Source: Tsukamurella sputi (GTDB lineage: Bacteria; Actinomycetota; Actinomycetes; Mycobacteriales; Mycobacteriaceae). From it: DNA of 64,000 bases. The DNA lies in assembly GCF_007858445.1 (NCBI RefSeq), contig NZ_VIGV01000001.1, positions 868,001-932,000 on the forward strand, read 5' to 3'. The notes below the pieces were generated by a model. It was given only the letters and a program-made list of their open reading frames with translations. It did not search any database and was not told the DNA's origin. Position numbers and translations under genes: made by a program. This document shows, piece after piece, positions 42,856 to 51,656 of this stretch (the stretch's first letter is position 1; each line of letters starts with the position of its first letter).

Positions 42856-44280
42856 TCAGGGGGCCGGGGCGGTGACGGTCGGCACGTCCGACGGGGAGTC
42901 CAACGCCTTGCCGGCGGGCGTCACCTCTGCGGTTTCCCGATCCGACTGCGCCGCGCCGGTGTTCACCCGGTTCGAGCTCGAGCTGGACGCGTCGGGCGCT
43001 GCGCCGGCGGCGGGCGGCACCAGGCCGTTGCCCGGCACGGTTCGCGGCGTCTCCGCGGTGGGTGACGGGTGCGTGGCGGTGCCCTCGGTGGGCGGCACGG
43101 TGGCGGTGGGTGTCCCCGACGGGGTTCCCGTGGGGATCGACGGCAGGATCGTGGTCGGTAGCGTGGCCGTCGCCGAGGTCGGCGGGGTCGGCGGGGTCGT
43201 GGGCACCGGCGGCCACGGGCGAGTGGTCGTGGGGATCACGGGCGGCGGGGCGAAAGTGGTCATGGTGGGGGTCACCTCGTCGCCGTGGCCCTGCTCCGGC
43301 GGCACCGCGGTGGGCACGACCGGCTTCTCCGACGGCAGCGTCGAGGTCGTCGAGACCACGGTGGAGATCCGCCCCTGCGAGGCGGGCACGTCACTGGTCA
43401 CCGTGTCGGACGAGGTGGGCACGACCTCCTCGGTGCTGCGGGCGGCGGGCCCGATGATGCCGGTGGCGTAGCCGGTCGCGAGCACCGCGCCGGCCAGCGC
43501 CGCGACCACCAGGAGCGGGAGGATCGCCGCCGTGAGGCGGACGCTGTGCCCACCCAGCACACCGATACCGCTGTCGACCAGTGACGACGGCGCGGCTCCC
43601 GCGGCTCGACGATCGGCGGCGAGCAGCGCGGCGCCGGTCGCGGAGATGGTCTCGGGCTCGTCGACCTGCACGGGCTCGATCCCCGCTTCCCGCGCGACAC
43701 GGGAAACGGCTTCGCGCACAACCTCGTTCAGTGCACCGGGACCGATGACCGCGAGCGCCTCGGGCGCTGCTGAGGCGCCGGCGACCGCCGAGCGGACCAG
43801 TGCAGCCACGTGATCCACGGGGGCGACACCGTGCCCGTCGACGACGACGGCGTGCGTCCTGCGCTCGGAGGTGACCGCACCGTCGCGCACGGTGTACAGG
43901 CGCACCCCGTCGGGGGCGAGGTCGGCGACGAGGGCCGTGTCGTAGCGGGAGATCGTGCCGCGCTCGCCGAGGCCGCGCAGGGCGGCGTCGGCATCGCGCA
44001 CGATCCCCGCACCCCGGACGCCGCCGCGGGCGCCCAACCGGACGGACAGCAGGTCCCGGCGTGTTCGCACGGTCACGGCCGAGGCGTCGACGGCACCGTC
44101 GGCATGGCTCGCGAGCAGGTCGAAGCCCGAGGAGAGCAGATTGCCGCGGCGCCCGAGACGGTACGGCCCGGGGTCGATGGTGCGCGCCTGACGGTCGACG
44201 ACGTGACCGTCTTCGATGTCGAGCAGGACGCAGTGCACGGGCCCGGAGCCCACGGACGCGCCGAAGGACGAGATCCTCAT
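42856..44280 (-). CDS. DUF7159-like single-pass membrane protein with Pro/Thr-rich exodomain
   Basis: 474 residues. Residues 1-230 form a cytosolic domain with repeated actin-like/Hsp70-like strands (MRISSFGASVGSG; DTALVADLAPDGVRLYTVRDG; ALAVIGPGALNEVVREAV) as in mycobacterial DUF7159 proteins. One membrane helix lies near 252-275 (AAILPLLVVAALAGAVLATG). The last 190 residues are low-complexity Pro, Thr and Ser, probably exposed and possibly O-mannosylated. Could couple a cytosolic state to the wall; function unknown. A perfect 8-bp inverted repeat lies upstream. Confidence 0.75.
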   Translation of the reverse strand: MRISSFGASVGSGPVHCVLLDIEDGHVVDRQARTIDPGPYRLGRRGNLLSSGFDLLASHADGAVDASAVTVRTRRDLLSVRLGARGGVRGAGIVRDADAALRGLGERGTISRYDTALVADLAPDGVRLYTVRDGAVTSERRTHAVVVDGHGVAPVDHVAALVRSAVAGASAAPEALAVIGPGALNEVVREAVSRVAREAGIEPVQVDEPETISATGAALLAADRRAAGAAPSSLVDSGIGVLGGHSVRLTAAILPLLVVAALAGAVLATGYATGIIGPAARSTEEVVPTSSDTVTSDVPASQGRISTVVSTTSTLPSEKPVVPTAVPPEQGHGDEVTPTMTTFAPPPVIPTTTRPWPPVPTTPPTPPTSATATLPTTILPSIPTGTPSGTPTATVPPTEGTATHPSPTAETPRTVPGNGLVPPAAGAAPDASSSSSNRVNTGAAQSDRETAEVTPAGKALDSPSDVPTVTAPAP

Positions 44281-44358
44281 GGCACCTCCGATCGGATCGC
44301 TCGACGAACCCGTTACCTGAACACATCGTACCCGAAGCCGAAACGTTACATACACGAA

Positions 44359-44377
44359 TCGAAACTCCCAGTTTCGA
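44359..44377. promoter_or_regulatory. Inverted repeat upstream of the DUF7159-like gene
   Basis: TCGAAACT / AGTTTCGA with a 3-nt centre, in the 110-bp gap between the DUF3017 stop and the DUF7159-like start, in an AT-richer patch. May be an operator or a weak terminator. Confidence 0.35.
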
Positions 44378-44390
44378 ATGCATCCGCTTA

Positions 44391-44702
44391 CTAGGTGTCG
44401 AGCGGGCTGATCCCCCAGGAGACGACGAGGATCGCGACGGCCGCGAGTGCGAGCACCGTGACGTCGAACCAGCGGCTGCGTACCCGCAGCAGGCCTTGCC
44501 TGCGCTCGGGCAGGAAGGCGCGCAGCACCGCCGCGAATCCGGTGCCCGCGCCGAAGACGAACAGGCCGCGACGCCAGTACTCCAGGCCGACCAGCACCAT
44601 GCCGGTCGCGAGGACTGCGACGACGGCGACGTAACCCGCGTTCGCGACCACCGCGCGCACCATCCTGGCGCGCCGGAACTGTTCGGCCGCGGGTCCGGCC
44701 AC
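44391..44702 (-). CDS. DUF3017 small membrane protein
   Basis: 103 residues with three membrane helices (VAVVAVLATGMVLVGLEYW, FVFGAGTGFAAVLRAFL and VLALAAVAILVVSWGIS). The central R-x-G-L/W pattern (EYWRRGLFVFG) fits DUF3017, regularly found downstream of folD in Mycobacteriales (as Rv3355c beside Rv3356c). GTG 44702 shares one base with the folD stop. The longer ORF to 45002 only reads through folD in another frame. Confidence 0.82.
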   Translation of the reverse strand: MAGPAAEQFRRARMVRAVVANAGYVAVVAVLATGMVLVGLEYWRRGLFVFGAGTGFAAVLRAFLPERRQGLLRVRSRWFDVTVLALAAVAILVVSWGISPLDT

Positions 44703-45568
44703 TACGCCCGGTCCGAACGGGCGAGATCGCGCTCCGCGGCGTCGATCACGTTCCCCAGCAGGAACGCTCGCGTCAGCGGCCCCACCCCACCGGGGTTCGG
44801 GGAGAGGTGTCCGGCGACCTCGGCGACGTCGGGCGCGACGTCGCCGCGCAGGCCGTCCGCGGTGCGACTGACGCCCACGTCGAGGACCGCGGCACCCGGC
44901 TTGACCATGTCGGCCGTGATCAGCCCGGGCACGCCGGCCGCGGCGATCACGATGTCGGCGCGGCGCACCTCCGCCGCCAGATCGCGGGTACCGGTGTGGC
45001 ACAGGGTGACCGTGGCGTTCTCGGTGCGCCGCGTGAGCAGCAGGCCGATGGGCCGCCCGACGGTGACGCCGCGGCCGACGACCACGACGTGCGCGCCGTC
45101 GAGCGGAACGTCGTAGCGGCGCAACAGGTGCACGATGCCGTGCGGCGTGCAGGGCAGCGGCCCCTCCGCGCCGAGCACGAGGCGTCCCAGGTTCGTCGGG
45201 TGCAGGCCGTCGGCGTCCTTGGCCGGGTCGATCCGCTCGAGGATCGCGTTCTCGTCGATGTGCTTGGGCAGCGGCAGCTGCACGATGTAGCCCGTGCAGG
45301 CGGGGTCGGCGTTGAGATCGTCGATCACGGCCTCGAGCTCGCCCTGCGAGATGTCCGCGGGCAGGTCCCGGCGGATCGACTCGATGCCCACCTTGGCGCA
45401 GTCCGCGTGCTTGCCCTTGACGTACGAGTGCGAACCCGGATCGTCGCCGACGAGCACGGTGCCCAGCCCGGGAACGACGCCGCGGGCGCGGAGCGCTGCC
45501 ACCCGTTCCCGGTAGCTCTCGAAGAGCTCGTCGCGGGTCTTCTTACCGTCCAGTACAAGCGCCGTCAC
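44702..45568 (-). CDS. folD: Methylenetetrahydrofolate dehydrogenase/cyclohydrolase
   Basis: 288 residues. Bifunctional one-carbon enzyme. Catalytic Lys in [14 protein letters not shown] near residue 53, Asp in [11 protein letters not shown] near 118, NADP site [18 protein letters not shown] near 160, C-terminal [10 protein letters not shown] near 265. The start is placed at GTG 45568 because TAGGAT ends 7 nt upstream; the alternative ATG 45577 lies inside that -10 hexamer. Provides folate one-carbon units for purines and, via methyl-folate, for the MetE reaction. Confidence 0.94.
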   Translation of the reverse strand: MTALVLDGKKTRDELFESYRERVAALRARGVVPGLGTVLVGDDPGSHSYVKGKHADCAKVGIESIRRDLPADISQGELEAVIDDLNADPACTGYIVQLPLPKHIDENAILERIDPAKDADGLHPTNLGRLVLGAEGPLPCTPHGIVHLLRRYDVPLDGAHVVVVGRGVTVGRPIGLLLTRRTENATVTLCHTGTRDLAAEVRRADIVIAAAGVPGLITADMVKPGAAVLDVGVSRTADGLRGDVAPDVAEVAGHLSPNPGGVGPLTRAFLLGNVIDAAERDLARSDRA

Positions 45569-45575
45569 GGCGCAC

Positions 45576-45581
45576 ATCCTA
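45576..45581 (-). promoter_or_regulatory. Leaderless promoter -10 of folD
   Basis: TAGGAT on the minus strand, 7 nt before GTG 45568; it overlaps and argues against the ATG at 45577. Confidence 0.5.
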
Positions 45582-45643
45582 TCGCCCCGGGATCACCGCG
45601 ACGATTTCCGTCGTTTCGAGTCGCTTTTGTTCGGATTCCAACA

Positions 45644-45649
45644 GATACT
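45644..45649 (+). promoter_or_regulatory. Leaderless promoter -10 of the HdeD-like gene
   Basis: GATACT, 6 nt before ATG 45656; no ribosome site. Confidence 0.4.
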
Positions 45650-45655
45650 GACCCC

Positions 45656-46234
45656 ATGACCAATCCGAATCCCCTCCAGCAGGGCATCAAGGCGACCTGG
45701 CAGACGATCCTCCTCCTGGGCGTCCTCGACATCGTCCTCGGCATCATCATCGCGGTGTGGCCCGGGCCCACCACCCTGGTGGTCGGCATCCTGTTCGGCA
45801 TCTTCCTCCTCCTCACCGGCGCCTTCCAGGTGATCGCGGGCCTGCTCGGGGAGACGCAGCACCGCGTGCTCACCGTGATCAGCGGCGCGCTCGCCCTGGT
45901 CCTGGGCGTCTCCTGCTTCCGCGACGACGTCGTCAACTCGGTCGCCATCCTGGGCATCTGGATCGGCGTGAGCTGGATCTTCTCCGGTGTCACCTCCATC
46001 ACGATCGGCATCACCGACAAGCAGCTCCCCAGCCGCGTCTGGGTCGTCCTCCTCGGCATCATCAGCCTCGCCGGTGGCGCCGTCCTGATCTCGTACCCGT
46101 TCTCGGTCGAGGTCCTGGTCCTGGTGGCCGGCATCTGGGCCGTCGCGATCGGCATCGTGCAGATCGTCTCGGCACTCCAGCTGCGCAGCACGGCCAAGCA
46201 CGTGCAGCAGCAGGTCTCCGACCTGGTCGGCTGA
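45656..46234 (+). CDS. HdeD-family membrane protein
   Basis: 192 residues, six short membrane helices arranged as three repeated hairpins (LGVLDIVLGIIIAVWPG; ILFGIFLLLTGAFQVIAG; ISLAGGAVLISYPFSVEVLV). The recurring WPG/YPF-type turns are the mark of the HdeD/DUF308 family, linked to acid resistance in enterobacteria. The C-terminal tail is polar and cytosolic. Stands alone between folD and trmL; role here unproven. Confidence 0.87.
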   Translation: MTNPNPLQQGIKATWQTILLLGVLDIVLGIIIAVWPGPTTLVVGILFGIFLLLTGAFQVIAGLLGETQHRVLTVISGALALVLGVSCFRDDVVNSVAILGIWIGVSWIFSGVTSITIGITDKQLPSRVWVVLLGIISLAGGAVLISYPFSVEVLVLVAGIWAVAIGIVQIVSALQLRSTAKHVQQQVSDLVG

Positions 46235-46260
46235 CCGCCCCTCGTCCCACGGATGCGGAG

Positions 46261-46286
46261 CACGGATGACAGGATCGTCATCCGTG
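46261..46286 (+). promoter_or_regulatory. Hairpin covering the trmL translation start
   Basis: Ten-bp perfect arms CACGGATGAC / GTCATCCGTG with a 6-nt loop enclose ATG 46266 in one arm and end on the alternative GTG 46284. It could limit initiation or act as an operator. Confidence 0.4.
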
Positions 46287-46748
46287 TTCCGCATTCTGTT
46301 CTTCGAGCCCCGGATCGCCCCCAACACCGGTAACGCGATCCGCATCGCCGCCGTCACCGGATGCGAGCTGCACCTAGTCGAACCCCTCGGTTTCGACCTC
46401 TCCGAGCCCAAGCTCCGCCGCGCCGGCCTCGACTACCACGACCTGGCGCACGTGAGCGTGCACGCCGACCTCGACGCCGCCTGGGCCGCGCTCGAGCCGG
46501 AGCGGGTGTACGCCTACACCGCGCACGCGACGCGTCACCACCACGAGGTCGCCTACGTCCCCGGCGACGTCCTCCTGTTCGGTCCCGAACCCACCGGGCT
46601 CCCGCCGGAGGTCCTCGCCGATCCGCGGATCACCGAGGCCCTGCGCATACCCATGCTCTCCGGCCGCCGGTCCCTCAACCTCGCCAACAGCGCGGCCATC
46701 GTCGCCTACGAGGCCTGGCGTCAGAACGGCTTCGACGGGGCCGTCTGA
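46266..46748 (+). CDS. trmL: tRNA (cytidine/uridine-34-2'-O)-methyltransferase
   Basis: 160 residues, SPOUT fold. Motif 1 FFEPRIAPNTGNAIRIAA near residue 12, motif 2 LLFGPEPTGLPPEVL near 97, motif 3 IPMLSGRRSLNLANSAAIVA near 127, which together form the knotted SAM site. It 2'-O-methylates the wobble base of certain leucine tRNAs. A GGAG site favours ATG 46266; GTG 46284 is an alternative start. Homologue of Rv3366 (spoU). Confidence 0.92.
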   Translation: MTGSSSVFRILFFEPRIAPNTGNAIRIAAVTGCELHLVEPLGFDLSEPKLRRAGLDYHDLAHVSVHADLDAAWAALEPERVYAYTAHATRHHHEVAYVPGDVLLFGPEPTGLPPEVLADPRITEALRIPMLSGRRSLNLANSAAIVAYEAWRQNGFDGAV

Positions 46749-46777
46749 GCCGCCGCCCCCGGGGGCCGTCCGGCGGA

Positions 46778-48529
46778 CTACCCCGCCGGCTTCGCCTCCG
46801 AGGGGTCGTTGTACCCCGTCTGACTGTTGAGGATCGGTCGGAGCTTCGCGGTCTTCTCCGCCGTCCAGCCCGGCGGCTCCAGGATCGCGGCCCATGCGTC
46901 CGCGGCCGCCTTGACGTAGGAGTGGCCGTGCCCGTCGGGCACGTTCACCGCGACGGCCATATCGGCCGAGACCTGCAAGAAGGTCACGATCGGCACCCAG
47001 GAGACCGAGGACAGCACGTCGGTCCCCCGCTTCTCCCGCAGCCAATCGGGCTTGCTGAAGGCCAGATCCGGTGTCCACCGCCCGATCGGATCCGAGGCGT
47101 GCTGAAGGTAGACGACGCGCGGACCGTCCCACGGTCCCGTCGGGCCGGCGAGATCCTCCGCGCGGGCGGCGAACCGCACGTGCCGCCCCTGCTGGTACAC
47201 CGGCAGCCACTCGGGTGAACCCGCGTCGCGCTGCTGCGTCAACCGCACCCACATCTCGTTGTTGAAGGTGGGACCGGAGAACAGCGCACCGTCGGTCCGC
47301 GCGAGCAGGTTGTTGAGCGAGAGGAACGGGGCCTCGCCACCGAAGGAGCCGAGGCTCTCGCCGAAGACAACCAGCTTGGGTCGCTGTCCCTCCGGCAGAG
47401 CCTTGACCCGCTTGTCGACGGCCTCGAACAGGGCTTGGCCCGCATCGAGCGCGTTCTGCTTGTCGACGAGGAAGGACAGCCAGCTGGGCAGGTACGAGTA
47501 CTGCATGCTGACGATCGCCGTATCGCCGTTGTACATGTACTCGAGGGCGCCCGCCTCGGCCTCGTTGACCCAGCCGGTACCGGTGGTCATCGCCACGGCC
47601 ACCACCTTGCGCCGCAACCCGCCCGTGCGTTCCAGCTCCTGCGCCGTCTTCTCGGCGATCGCCTGATAGCGGTTCGGATCACCGGAGTCGACGGATCCGA
47701 GGCCGGCGTAGGTCCGGATCGGCTCCACGGCCGGCGCACCGTTGAAGGCGGAGAGGTGTTCCACCGTCTGCGCGTTGGAGACGAAGACCCGCCCCTGCTT
47801 GCCCAGCGACGACCATTCGACGATCGAGCCGGGGCCGCCCGAACGGAAGGCGCTCGTCGGTGCGGGGCGATCGCTGCCGCCCTCGCGGTTGACCTTCGAA
47901 AACGCGGAGTTCATGGCGTCCATCGCACCGCGGACGAGAACGCCGTTGATGAGCCCGACCGACACCACCAGCACGAGACCCACCGCGACCACCGCCGCGA
48001 CACGGGGAGGACAGACGCCGCGCAGGCGGCCCGTCAGCCAGCGCACGAGAGTCCGCACGCCCTTGCCGATCTCGACGAAGACGTACAGGAGGACGACGGA
48101 GAGCACGCCGATCTCCAGGTAGTCGACGAAGCGGAGGTACTCCACGTCCATCATGTCGCGCAACCGGGTCTGCCAGATGTCGAAGTACAGGACCATCCCG
48201 AACGTGCCGAGCACCCCCACCCCCAGGAGGACCCACCACGCCTGCTTCGGCGCGGCCGGGCTGGAGTCCTGCGACCGCATGAACCGCACGAGCCAGACGC
48301 CGAAGACTCCGAACATGTAGCCGATCGCGCCCGAGCCGCCGCTGACCAGGCTCTGGAACAGCGGGCCGCGGGGCAGCAGGGACGGGGTGAAGGAGAGCCA
48401 GAGGAAGAGCAGGCCCACCGCGGTCCCCGTGAACGTGTACCGGTGCGACCACCATTCACGGATGCGGTCCAGCACGCGCCCCGATTCCCCGGCCGCGGCC
48501 TCGACCGCGCTCTCGACTGCCTCACTCAT
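46778..48529 (-). CDS. Membrane-bound alpha/beta hydrolase (Abhydrolase_9-type)
   Basis: 583 residues. The N-terminal 215 residues contain about five membrane helices (FTGTAVGLLFLWLSFTPSLL, LLGVGVLGTFGMVLYFDIW, IGVLSVVLLYVFVEIG, VAAVVAVGLVLVVSVGLING). The C-terminal domain is an alpha/beta hydrolase with nucleophile motif GESLGSFGGE near residue 390 and probable Asp/His in YLQHASDPIGRW and DGHGHSYVKA. The catalytic domain probably faces outside. Substrate unknown; a lipid or wall ester is plausible in mycolate bacteria. Confidence 0.85.
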   Translation of the reverse strand: MSEAVESAVEAAAGESGRVLDRIREWWSHRYTFTGTAVGLLFLWLSFTPSLLPRGPLFQSLVSGGSGAIGYMFGVFGVWLVRFMRSQDSSPAAPKQAWWVLLGVGVLGTFGMVLYFDIWQTRLRDMMDVEYLRFVDYLEIGVLSVVLLYVFVEIGKGVRTLVRWLTGRLRGVCPPRVAAVVAVGLVLVVSVGLINGVLVRGAMDAMNSAFSKVNREGGSDRPAPTSAFRSGGPGSIVEWSSLGKQGRVFVSNAQTVEHLSAFNGAPAVEPIRTYAGLGSVDSGDPNRYQAIAEKTAQELERTGGLRRKVVAVAMTTGTGWVNEAEAGALEYMYNGDTAIVSMQYSYLPSWLSFLVDKQNALDAGQALFEAVDKRVKALPEGQRPKLVVFGESLGSFGGEAPFLSLNNLLARTDGALFSGPTFNNEMWVRLTQQRDAGSPEWLPVYQQGRHVRFAARAEDLAGPTGPWDGPRVVYLQHASDPIGRWTPDLAFSKPDWLREKRGTDVLSSVSWVPIVTFLQVSADMAVAVNVPDGHGHSYVKAAADAWAAILEPPGWTAEKTAKLRPILNSQTGYNDPSEAKPAG

Positions 48530-48566
48530 CCACGGCTCCCCCTGTTGCGCGACTACCGGAGACTCA

Positions 48567-50003
48567 TCATGCCCCGTCGGCGCCGGATGCGCCTGCAAAG
48601 ATGTAAGGAAGCGATTCGGCGCGGTTCTCGTCGACCGCGATCGGCCGCCCCGACTGCGGGAAGGCGCGTTGCGCGCAGCGCGGACGGTCGCACACCTTGC
48701 ACCCGGCGCCGATCGGGACGAAGGACTCGGGATCGTCGAGCGCGAGCCCCCGCGAGTAGACGAGCCGGCCGGCGTGCGCGAGGTCGCACCCGAGCCCGAC
48801 GGCGAAGTCCCGCCCCTGCCCGAGGTATCCGCCTGCGGCCTCGGACGTGGTCCGGGCGATCCAGAGGTAGCTGCGGCCGTCGGGCATCTGCGCCACCTGG
48901 GTGCGGATCCGCCCGGGCGTGGCGAAGGCGTCGTGCACCACCCAGAGCGGACAGCTTCCGCCCGCGCGGGAGAAGTGGAAGGCCGTGGCCGACTGCCGTT
49001 TCGAGATGTTCCCCGCGCGATCGGTGCGGACCAGGAAGAAGGGCACGCCACGCCGGCCCGGACGCTGCAGGGTCGACAATCGGTGGCAGACGGTCTCGAA
49101 GCCGACTTCGAACCGCGCGCACAGGAGGTCGATGTCGTACCGGAGTTCCTCCGCCGCCCGCAGGAACCGCTCGTACGGCAGCACGAGCGCACCGGCGAAG
49201 TAGTTGGCGAGCCCGACGCGCGCCAGTTCCCGCGACTGCGTCGGCAAGGACGACGCCTCGCCCACGATCCGGTCCATCTCCTGGGCCTGCGTGAGGAAGC
49301 CGATCTGCGTGGCGATCTGGAAGGCGCGCTGACCGTGATCCAGCCGGCGCGCCAGCGTGAGCACGCGCGTCTCGGGATCGAAGGCGCGGCGCGGTCCGGG
49401 CCGGTCCGGCTCGCCTCCCGCGATCCGGACGGTGACGCCGTGCTCGTCGCGCAGCAACCGGGCCAGCTGCAGGTCCAGGCCCCCGACGGTGAGCCCGTGA
49501 CGGTCGAAGAGCTCCTCCGCCGCGAGATCGAGCGACGCCACGTGGTTGCGCCGGTCGTAGAAGAAGTCCCGGACGTCCTCGTACGGGGTGGGCACCGACC
49601 CGCCCGCTCCCCCGGCGAGACCGCTCGACAGGCGCTCCACCTGCTCCGACGCGCCGCGAAGCTGGCGGTGCATCGCGACGACGGCGCGCGCGACCGCCGG
49701 CGAACGCGCGACGATGTCGTCCAATTCGGCGGGCCCCACCTCACCCGCGCCGCCCACCTCGGCCAGCGCGTCCTGCAGGTCGGCGACGAGCCTGGCGTCG
49801 GACTCCGGCGCGAAGAACGTCATGTCGAGGTCGAAGGTCGTGTTCAGCCGCATGAGCACCGGGACCGAGAGGGGACGCTGGTCGTTCTCCAGCTGATTGA
49901 CGTAACTGACCGACAGGTCGAGCGTCTTCGCCAGCGCCGTCTGGGTGAGGCCGCGCTCCTCCCGGAGGCGCCTGATGCGCGCTCCCACGTACAGCCTCTG
50001 CAT
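48567..50003 (-). CDS. prpR: PrpR/RamB-type short-chain acyl-CoA-responsive regulator
   Basis: 478 residues. N-terminal XRE HTH (ARIRRLREERGLTQTALAKT; LSVSYVNQLENDQRPLS) at 8-60, an IrrE-like region about 155-290, and a C-terminal acyl-CoA/[4Fe-4S] domain with a Cys cluster GAGCKVCDRPRCAQRAF near 447 plus GLGCDLAH near 410. As in M. tuberculosis Rv1129c, it should sense propionyl-CoA and activate the divergent prpDBC genes. ATG 50003 is supported by a leaderless -10 (TAGATT) 6 nt upstream. Confidence 0.92.
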   Translation of the reverse strand: MQRLYVGARIRRLREERGLTQTALAKTLDLSVSYVNQLENDQRPLSVPVLMRLNTTFDLDMTFFAPESDARLVADLQDALAEVGGAGEVGPAELDDIVARSPAVARAVVAMHRQLRGASEQVERLSSGLAGGAGGSVPTPYEDVRDFFYDRRNHVASLDLAAEELFDRHGLTVGGLDLQLARLLRDEHGVTVRIAGGEPDRPGPRRAFDPETRVLTLARRLDHGQRAFQIATQIGFLTQAQEMDRIVGEASSLPTQSRELARVGLANYFAGALVLPYERFLRAAEELRYDIDLLCARFEVGFETVCHRLSTLQRPGRRGVPFFLVRTDRAGNISKRQSATAFHFSRAGGSCPLWVVHDAFATPGRIRTQVAQMPDGRSYLWIARTTSEAAGGYLGQGRDFAVGLGCDLAHAGRLVYSRGLALDDPESFVPIGAGCKVCDRPRCAQRAFPQSGRPIAVDENRAESLPYIFAGASGADGA

Positions 50004-50009
50004 GAGGCG

Positions 50010-50015
50010 AATCTA
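50010..50015 (-). promoter_or_regulatory. Leaderless promoter -10 of prpR
   Basis: TAGATT on the minus strand, 6 nt before the prpR ATG. Confidence 0.5.
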
Positions 50016-50032
50016 GCACCGGGCGCTTTCAC

Positions 50033-50093
50033 AACTTTCGCAAGAGCTCGGACAATCCTTCGCAGAGATCCACATCTGCAAGCCGTTTCGCAG
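50033..50093. promoter_or_regulatory. Cluster of TTTCGCA-like repeats, candidate PrpR sites
   Basis: AACTTTCGCAAG (50033-50044), CTTCGCAG (50058-50065), TCTGCAAG (50075-50082) and TTTCGCAG (50086-50093) lie in the 150-bp prpR/prpD gap. They resemble the TTTGCAAA-type core of RamB/PrpR sites. A candidate prpD -10 (TAGCGT) is at 50109-50114. Confidence 0.55.
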
Positions 50094-50153
50094 TCCGCGG
50101 TCGATGCATAGCGTGTGAATCGACCTTGTCCCCTGTGTAGAGGAGCCCCTCCC

Positions 50154-51656
50154 GTGCAGACGCACACCGTGCGCACCCGTCGCTCAGCCGAGACCTTCCC
50201 CCGCGAGGAGCACCTCGCCTGGAAGATCGCGCAGGTCGCCGCCGACCCCGTCGCGGTGCCCGACGACACGACGGAGATGGTGATCAACCGCATCATCGAC
50301 AACGCCTCGGTCGCCGCTGCGTCCGTCACCCGCCGACCCGTCGCCAACGCCCGTGCACAGGCCCTCGCCCACCCCTACGGCCCGGGCGCCACCGTCTTCG
50401 GTGTCCCCGGCCGGTTCTCCCCCGAGTGGGCGGCGTGGGCCAACGGCACCGCCGTCCGCGAGCTCGACTTCCATGACACGTTCCTGGCGGCCGAGTACAG
50501 CCATCCCGGCGACAACATCCCGCCGATCCTCGCGGCCGCCCAGCACAAGGGCTCGACCGGCGCCGACCTGATCCGCGGCCTCGCCACCGGCTACGAGATC
50601 CAGATCGACCTGGTGCGCGCCATCTGCCTGCACGAGCACAAGATCGATCACGTCGCGCATCTCGGCCCCTCGGCGGCTGCCGGCATCGGCACCCTGCTGG
50701 GCCTGCCTGCAGAGACGATCTACCAGGCCATCGGGCAGGCGCTGCACACCACCACCGCGACGCGCCAGTCCCGCAAGGGCGAGATCTCCAGCTGGAAGGC
50801 CTACGCCCCGTCGTTCGCGGGCAAGATGGCCGTCGAGGCCGTCGACCGTGCGATGCGCGGCGAGGGCGCACCGTCTCCCATCTGGGAGGGCGAGGACGGC
50901 GTGATCGCGTGGCTGCTCGGCGGCCCCGAGGCCTCGTACGAGGTGCCGCTGCCCGGTCCGGGCGAGGCCAAGCGCGCCATCCTTGACTCGTACACCAAGG
51001 AGCACTCCGCGGAGTATCAGAGCCAGGCGCCGATCGACCTCGCCCGCCGGATGCGTGAGCGCGTCGGCGATCTCGAGCAGATCGAGAAGATCGTCCTGCA
51101 CACCAGCCACCACACGCACTACGTGATCGGCACCGGCTCGAACGACCCGCAGAAGTTCGACCCGCACGCCTCGCGCGAGACGCTGGACCACTCGGTGATG
51201 TACATCTTCGCCGTCGCGCTGCAGGACGGCGGCTGGCACCACGAGCGGTCGTACGCCCCCGAGCGCGCGCAGCGACCCGACACCGTCGAGCTGTGGAAGA
51301 AGATCTCGACCGCCGAGGATCCCGAGTGGACGCGCCGGTACCACTCGACCGATCCCGCCGAGAAGGCCTTCGGCGCACGCGCCGAGATCACCCTGCGCAG
51401 CGGCGAGGTCATCGTCGACGAGCTGGCCGTGGCCGACGCACACCCGCTCGGCGCCCGCCCGTTCGCCCGCGAGCAGTACATCGAGAAGTTCCGCATCCTT
51501 GCGGACGGCGTCATCGAGAAGTCCGAACAGGACCGCTTCCTGGACGTCGCGCAGCGCACCCCCACCCTCGGGGCCGGAGAGCTCGACCAGCTCACCTTCA
51601 CGGTCTCCGACGAGGTGCTCTCCCGCACCCCGAAGCTGAACCCGGGGCTCTTCTGA
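50154..51656 (+). CDS. prpD: 2-methylcitrate dehydratase
   Basis: 500 residues, MmgE/PrpD family. Converts 2-methylcitrate to 2-methyl-cis-aconitate without an iron-sulfur cluster. Characteristic segments include [20 protein letters not shown] near residue 104, [10 protein letters not shown]-like [18 protein letters not shown] near 165, [18 protein letters not shown] near 202 and SHHTHYVIG near 318. GTG 50154 follows a GAGGAG site; the upstream in-frame ATG at 50115 adds an unrelated head. First gene of prpDBC, activated by PrpR. Confidence 0.94.
   Translation: MQTHTVRTRRSAETFPREEHLAWKIAQVAADPVAVPDDTTEMVINRIIDNASVAAASVTRRPVANARAQALAHPYGPGATVFGVPGRFSPEWAAWANGTAVRELDFHDTFLAAEYSHPGDNIPPILAAAQHKGSTGADLIRGLATGYEIQIDLVRAICLHEHKIDHVAHLGPSAAAGIGTLLGLPAETIYQAIGQALHTTTATRQSRKGEISSWKAYAPSFAGKMAVEAVDRAMRGEGAPSPIWEGEDGVIAWLLGGPEASYEVPLPGPGEAKRAILDSYTKEHSAEYQSQAPIDLARRMRERVGDLEQIEKIVLHTSHHTHYVIGTGSNDPQKFDPHASRETLDHSVMYIFAVALQDGGWHHERSYAPERAQRPDTVELWKKISTAEDPEWTRRYHSTDPAEKAFGARAEITLRSGEVIVDELAVADAHPLGARPFAREQYIEKFRILADGVIEKSEQDRFLDVAQRTPTLGAGELDQLTFTVSDEVLSRTPKLNPGLF

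Noticed and set aside
45569-45577. ATG 45577 as the folD start
   Set aside because: The ATG lies inside the TAGGAT hexamer that best explains transcription from GTG 45568.
46778-49744. A 988-codon frame suggesting a fusion of prpR-region sequence to the membrane hydrolase
   Set aside because: The first 405 codons are a frame shadow of prpR; the hydrolase begins at ATG 48529 with a normal membrane N-terminus.
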